This document shows, piece by piece, positions 10,801-12,603 of a DNA stretch of 12,603 bases (its first letter is position 1; each line of letters begins with the position of its first letter). This DNA comes from an uncultured Eubacteriales bacterium (GTDB lineage: Bacteria > Bacillota > Clostridia > Christensenellales > UBA1242): contig CAQFKO010000033.1 in the NCBI GenBank assembly GCA_948787875.1, positions 1 through 12,603 on the forward strand, given 5' to 3'. The position numbers and the translations under genes are program-made. The notes beneath the pieces are model-generated. The model had not been told where the DNA came from. It saw only the letters and a program-made list of their open reading frames with translations, and ran no database searches.

Positions 10801-12603
10801 ACCAAGCTTAAAAACGGAAAAGAATATATTACAAAATATTTCTACAACAAAAACGGTTCGCTTTTTAGAACTGAAAGCCCTGACGGCATGGTTTTGGAAA
10901 ATATTTATGACAAAAAAGGAACGATTATAAAGGCTTATAAGTTTAACAAACAAAATCCTGCTTGCAAGCTTTATTCAAAAGAAATTGTTCTTGATGAAAA
11001 AGGAAAAAGTTCGGTTGAGCTAAACGAGTTTGGTGAAAGCGTTGCCGAAAACGCCTTTGTTGACAGCACGGGAATGATTGAAAGTTGCAAACTAGGTGGC
11101 GAAAAATCGGTTGCTTATGGCTATGATTACAATGACGACAAATTACTTAGCACAACCGTAAATATGGATGCGGGTTGCAATACAAATATTTTTGGTTATG
11201 ATTTTGATTATCTTACAACACTTTCGCACAATGATTTTGATATTAACTATGAATATGACGGTGTAGGAAGGCAAACAAAAACTGTTATTGCGGGTGAAGA
11301 ATATCAACGGGCACAGTATGAAAAAGATAAAACCATTGTGAGCTTTGCTAATGGCGAAAAGTTTGTTAAAAATTTTGACAACAACAAGAATGTGCTGTCT
11401 ATTGACTATGAAGACAAAAGTAAAAATATACAAACTGTTATAAAAAATCAATATAATGGCTATAAAAAATTAATAAAAACAACAGAATGTAAGAATAACA
11501 ACACAACTGAATATTATTTTGATTATGACAAGTTTGGTGAGCTTATAAAAAAGAGCTATAATCAAAATTTAAAAGAAATTTCTGTTGAAAGCATTTTAGA
11601 CGAAAACAACAGCAAGCAAAGTGAAAAAGTTTGCATTGGTGAAGATAAGTTTGAAACCAACTATATTTATGACGAAGACAATTCAAAGCTTAGCCAAATT
11701 GAATATTTTGACGGAAGCAAGCAAGCTATTGAGTTTGACAAGCTTGGAAGGGTTAAAGAAACAAAAATCAAGGGGCTATCAAAAAATTACAGTTATTTGC
11801 AAAAGGGAGATCATGCTTCAAACCTAGTGGCTTGTGAGTGGTTCGGAAAAAATGGCTTGATAAAAGATAATCTTAAATACAGCTATGACAAAAACGGAAA
11901 CATTACAGCTGTAAAAGAAAACGGAACGGTGATTTTGAGATATTATTATGACGAGATATCAAGACTAGTTAGGGAAGACAACAAAAAGTTAAACAAAACA
12001 AAGGTTTATTTTTATGACCAAGGCGGAAACATTGAACAGTATGTTGAGTATGAATATTCAGAGACAAAAACCGAAAATCTTGAAAACGGAATAAGATATG
12101 TTTATGGCTATGAAAACGCTTGGCGCGACCAAATAACATATTTTAACGGAGAGGTGTTTGAATATGACGAGCTGGGCAATCCAAAAATTTATAGGGGCAA
12201 AAGACTTGAATGGCAGTTTGGAAGAGAACTAGCAAAACTAGACAACATAACATTTTGCTATAACGCAAGCGGAATAAGAACAAGCAAAACGGTAGAGGGA
12301 AAAACAACGCAATATTATTTGGACGGAACAAAGATACTTGCGCAAGACGACGGAAATCTTTTGATATTTAAGTATGGAGCAGACGGAATAATAGGATTTA
12401 ACTATGTTGGTGTTGGCGAGTATTACTACAAAAAGAATATTCAGGGCGACATTTTGGCAATAACAAACAGTTCTGGGGAAGAGATAGTGAACTATGTATA
12501 TGACGCATGGGGGAATCACAAAACACTAATTTTGTCGAATAATGGAAAAATGGTTCTATTGGAAGCAAATAAGGAATATACTGAAATAGAGCTCAATAGA
12601 AAG
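7873..12603 (+). CDS. Giant RHS/YD-repeat protein, C-terminus beyond window (partial)
   Basis: The frame is open for 1577 codons to the edge. The start is ATG 7873, 6 nt after AGGAGGAA; an in-frame stop (7840-7842) rules out extension. Order: N-terminal beta region resembling DNRLRE-type domains (1-130); RHS entry segment GRVNLFTGELEF then LPIKIDHVYNN (about 145-180) and CGKGFKLNFQQYL (near 215); a coiled-coil insert (about 335-480); first YD repeats (about 515-640); a carbohydrate-binding-like beta module (about 711-945, with FILSAWAKADAGW); a second YD array (about 960-1510: YDGVGR, FDKLGR, YDKNGN, YDELGN); and the RHS core with NIQGDILAITNSSGE and YVYDAWGNH (1525-1552). The family forms a shell enclosing a C-terminal toxin, released near cells or used between competitors. 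Odd: no signal peptide or membrane helix. The toxin tip, and any immunity gene, lie outside. Confidence 0.93.
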   Translation, partial: MIKIIDKGENVSLQQEQQAINILYCPSFLSRDDIKVKQAVLQLDLNFLNKNLKYEVLYLDEVLGKSYTVDIIDGSSAGRVCVDISDELQTVLSNKKASANFKIVNAGPENVEILSNSAKVFAENYSKKEPFETASYDFDCKRAGKGRVNLFTGELEFVHNDLAGDQSVLPIKIDHVYNNFLARKNSDEVNFENGIVNFDSFGCGKGFKLNFQQYLVKERVELKKSEENAENNSDLNQKEYGMLSDGKSAGKFTYIDAMGKHIEFLERFSYVDNLGNTVYLKASEVKIMQDGKLSAIENSKNGEALVYNTSEGKMVSVKHEFVSNSKLGLTTRFEDIMGLELIEQDIEEIANLKAEIKNIEDGKKEIENNILSLSNNKQLALSSKEINKLNYENQKLSLANESQFIAIEKGRDKSEYTETMMANRERSFDINCQVAELTSDYNKEQFDYQNSQVGLSLEVLNSKVKQYDILLQKKVHQLKLLQNQVPVHYLTSDDGLVLGFGLTEDENIYRLVVIADNYENAVYISYDENNKISSIKTTDSKTIDFVYEDGYLSQISDAKNRKTKFLYSDGLLSKIIYPSGHFSCFSYINERLVEVLEPSGFGVKIGYCNEGVMSVEEFATKSLIAKGNYVDSAERIKHNSVNISYQNIYSAEIRNNISNKVVTYVFDKNGKVVTVYENAFKQGDLLGNVNIASYDRAGDKKAFKIKNIQYAENLLDGLNFENQPEITVSDDYIGNDFICGENGLLVVTDSDTIPVVDNNIYRLFDNSVERFRKALRSGEESFEENQPNNNNSLIVKEFDEEHLQKIKNLKVFDFILSAWAKADAGWVNRRCTDYSDNGVADNGLENDEINDLLTKNMDSEKADRRFELRAELTYVNGEQTKTVEQFCSFDWRNTNWQYLALPVTLSENPSDELVGLRLIFDYSKNINSAQVFGMKLEEGCWEYCEFDDDKNIVYAENSRLNEITTFEYDNKKLVVQTKLKNGKEYITKYFYNKNGSLFRTESPDGMVLENIYDKKGTIIKAYKFNKQNPACKLYSKEIVLDEKGKSSVELNEFGESVAENAFVDSTGMIESCKLGGEKSVAYGYDYNDDKLLSTTVNMDAGCNTNIFGYDFDYLTTLSHNDFDINYEYDGVGRQTKTVIAGEEYQRAQYEKDKTIVSFANGEKFVKNFDNNKNVLSIDYEDKSKNIQTVIKNQYNGYKKLIKTTECKNNNTTEYYFDYDKFGELIKKSYNQNLKEISVESILDENNSKQSEKVCIGEDKFETNYIYDEDNSKLSQIEYFDGSKQAIEFDKLGRVKETKIKGLSKNYSYLQKGDHASNLVACEWFGKNGLIKDNLKYSYDKNGNITAVKENGTVILRYYYDEISRLVREDNKKLNKTKVYFYDQGGNIEQYVEYEYSETKTENLENGIRYVYGYENAWRDQITYFNGEVFEYDELGNPKIYRGKRLEWQFGRELAKLDNITFCYNASGIRTSKTVEGKTTQYYLDGTKILAQDDGNLLIFKYGADGIIGFNYVGVGEYYYKKNIQGDILAITNSSGEEIVNYVYDAWGNHKTLILSNNGKMVLLEANKEYTEIELNRK

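Noticed and set aside
8599..12519. Several minus-strand frames of 60-126 codons (for example 9538-9918 and 10639-10953)
   Set aside because: They lie opposite the continuous RHS frame, are rich in Phe/Ile/Asn from reversed GAA/AAC/TTT codons, and lack ribosome sites.
1..12603. CRISPR array or insertion sequence
   Set aside because: No regularly spaced direct repeats and no transposase frame or terminal inverted repeats were seen.

Overview
The window comes from an AT-rich, low-GC Gram-positive-type bacterium, most likely an uncultured Clostridia-like member of the Bacillota. Evidence: strong AGGAGG-type ribosome binding sites, TTGACA/TATAAT promoters, T-tailed hairpin terminators, CCA-encoding tRNA genes, and families common in anaerobic Firmicutes (short DapB, iron alcohol dehydrogenase, YhhN, ImmA/XRE pair, giant YD-repeat protein). 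No marker gene allows naming a genus.

Left third (1-4700), chromosomal-looking. Two divergent helix-turn-helix regulators, one running off the left edge, share a short control region holding an 11-bp perfect inverted repeat. Then come dapB (lysine/diaminopimelate synthesis), two unrecognised four-helix membrane proteins (one with a very acidic tail), and a two-gene unit of iron alcohol dehydrogenase plus a YhhN-family lysoplasmalogenase-like membrane protein, ended by a long hairpin terminator. The last two could act in sequence: release of a fatty aldehyde, then its reduction.

Middle (4740-5320). A TTGACA-17-TATTAT promoter drives tRNA-Ala(TGC) and tRNA-Ile(GAT), followed by a terminator. 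The terminator block occurs again 209 bp downstream, and the roughly 150 bp between the copies folds into two good hairpins (a candidate small RNA). The sequence just right of the first terminator is also a degraded inverted copy of the 3' half of tRNA-Ile. The tRNA-Ile carries C where almost all tRNAs have U55.

Right half (5400-12603), accessory. A leftward operon of an XRE repressor, an ImmA/IrrE metalloprotease and a two-domain SpeD-like (AdoMet decarboxylase family) protein faces a rightward unit: a small coiled-coil protein with a sigma-region-4-like end, then an RHS/YD-repeat protein open for 1577 codons to the window edge. The repressor/protease pair is the kind that controls ICEs and prophages, but no integrase, replication or virion gene is visible. 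The arrangement suggests a lysogeny-type switch governing a polymorphic-toxin-type RHS gene, with a degenerate decarboxylase-like protein carried in the repressor operon. The RHS C-terminal tip, where a toxin would lie, is outside the window.
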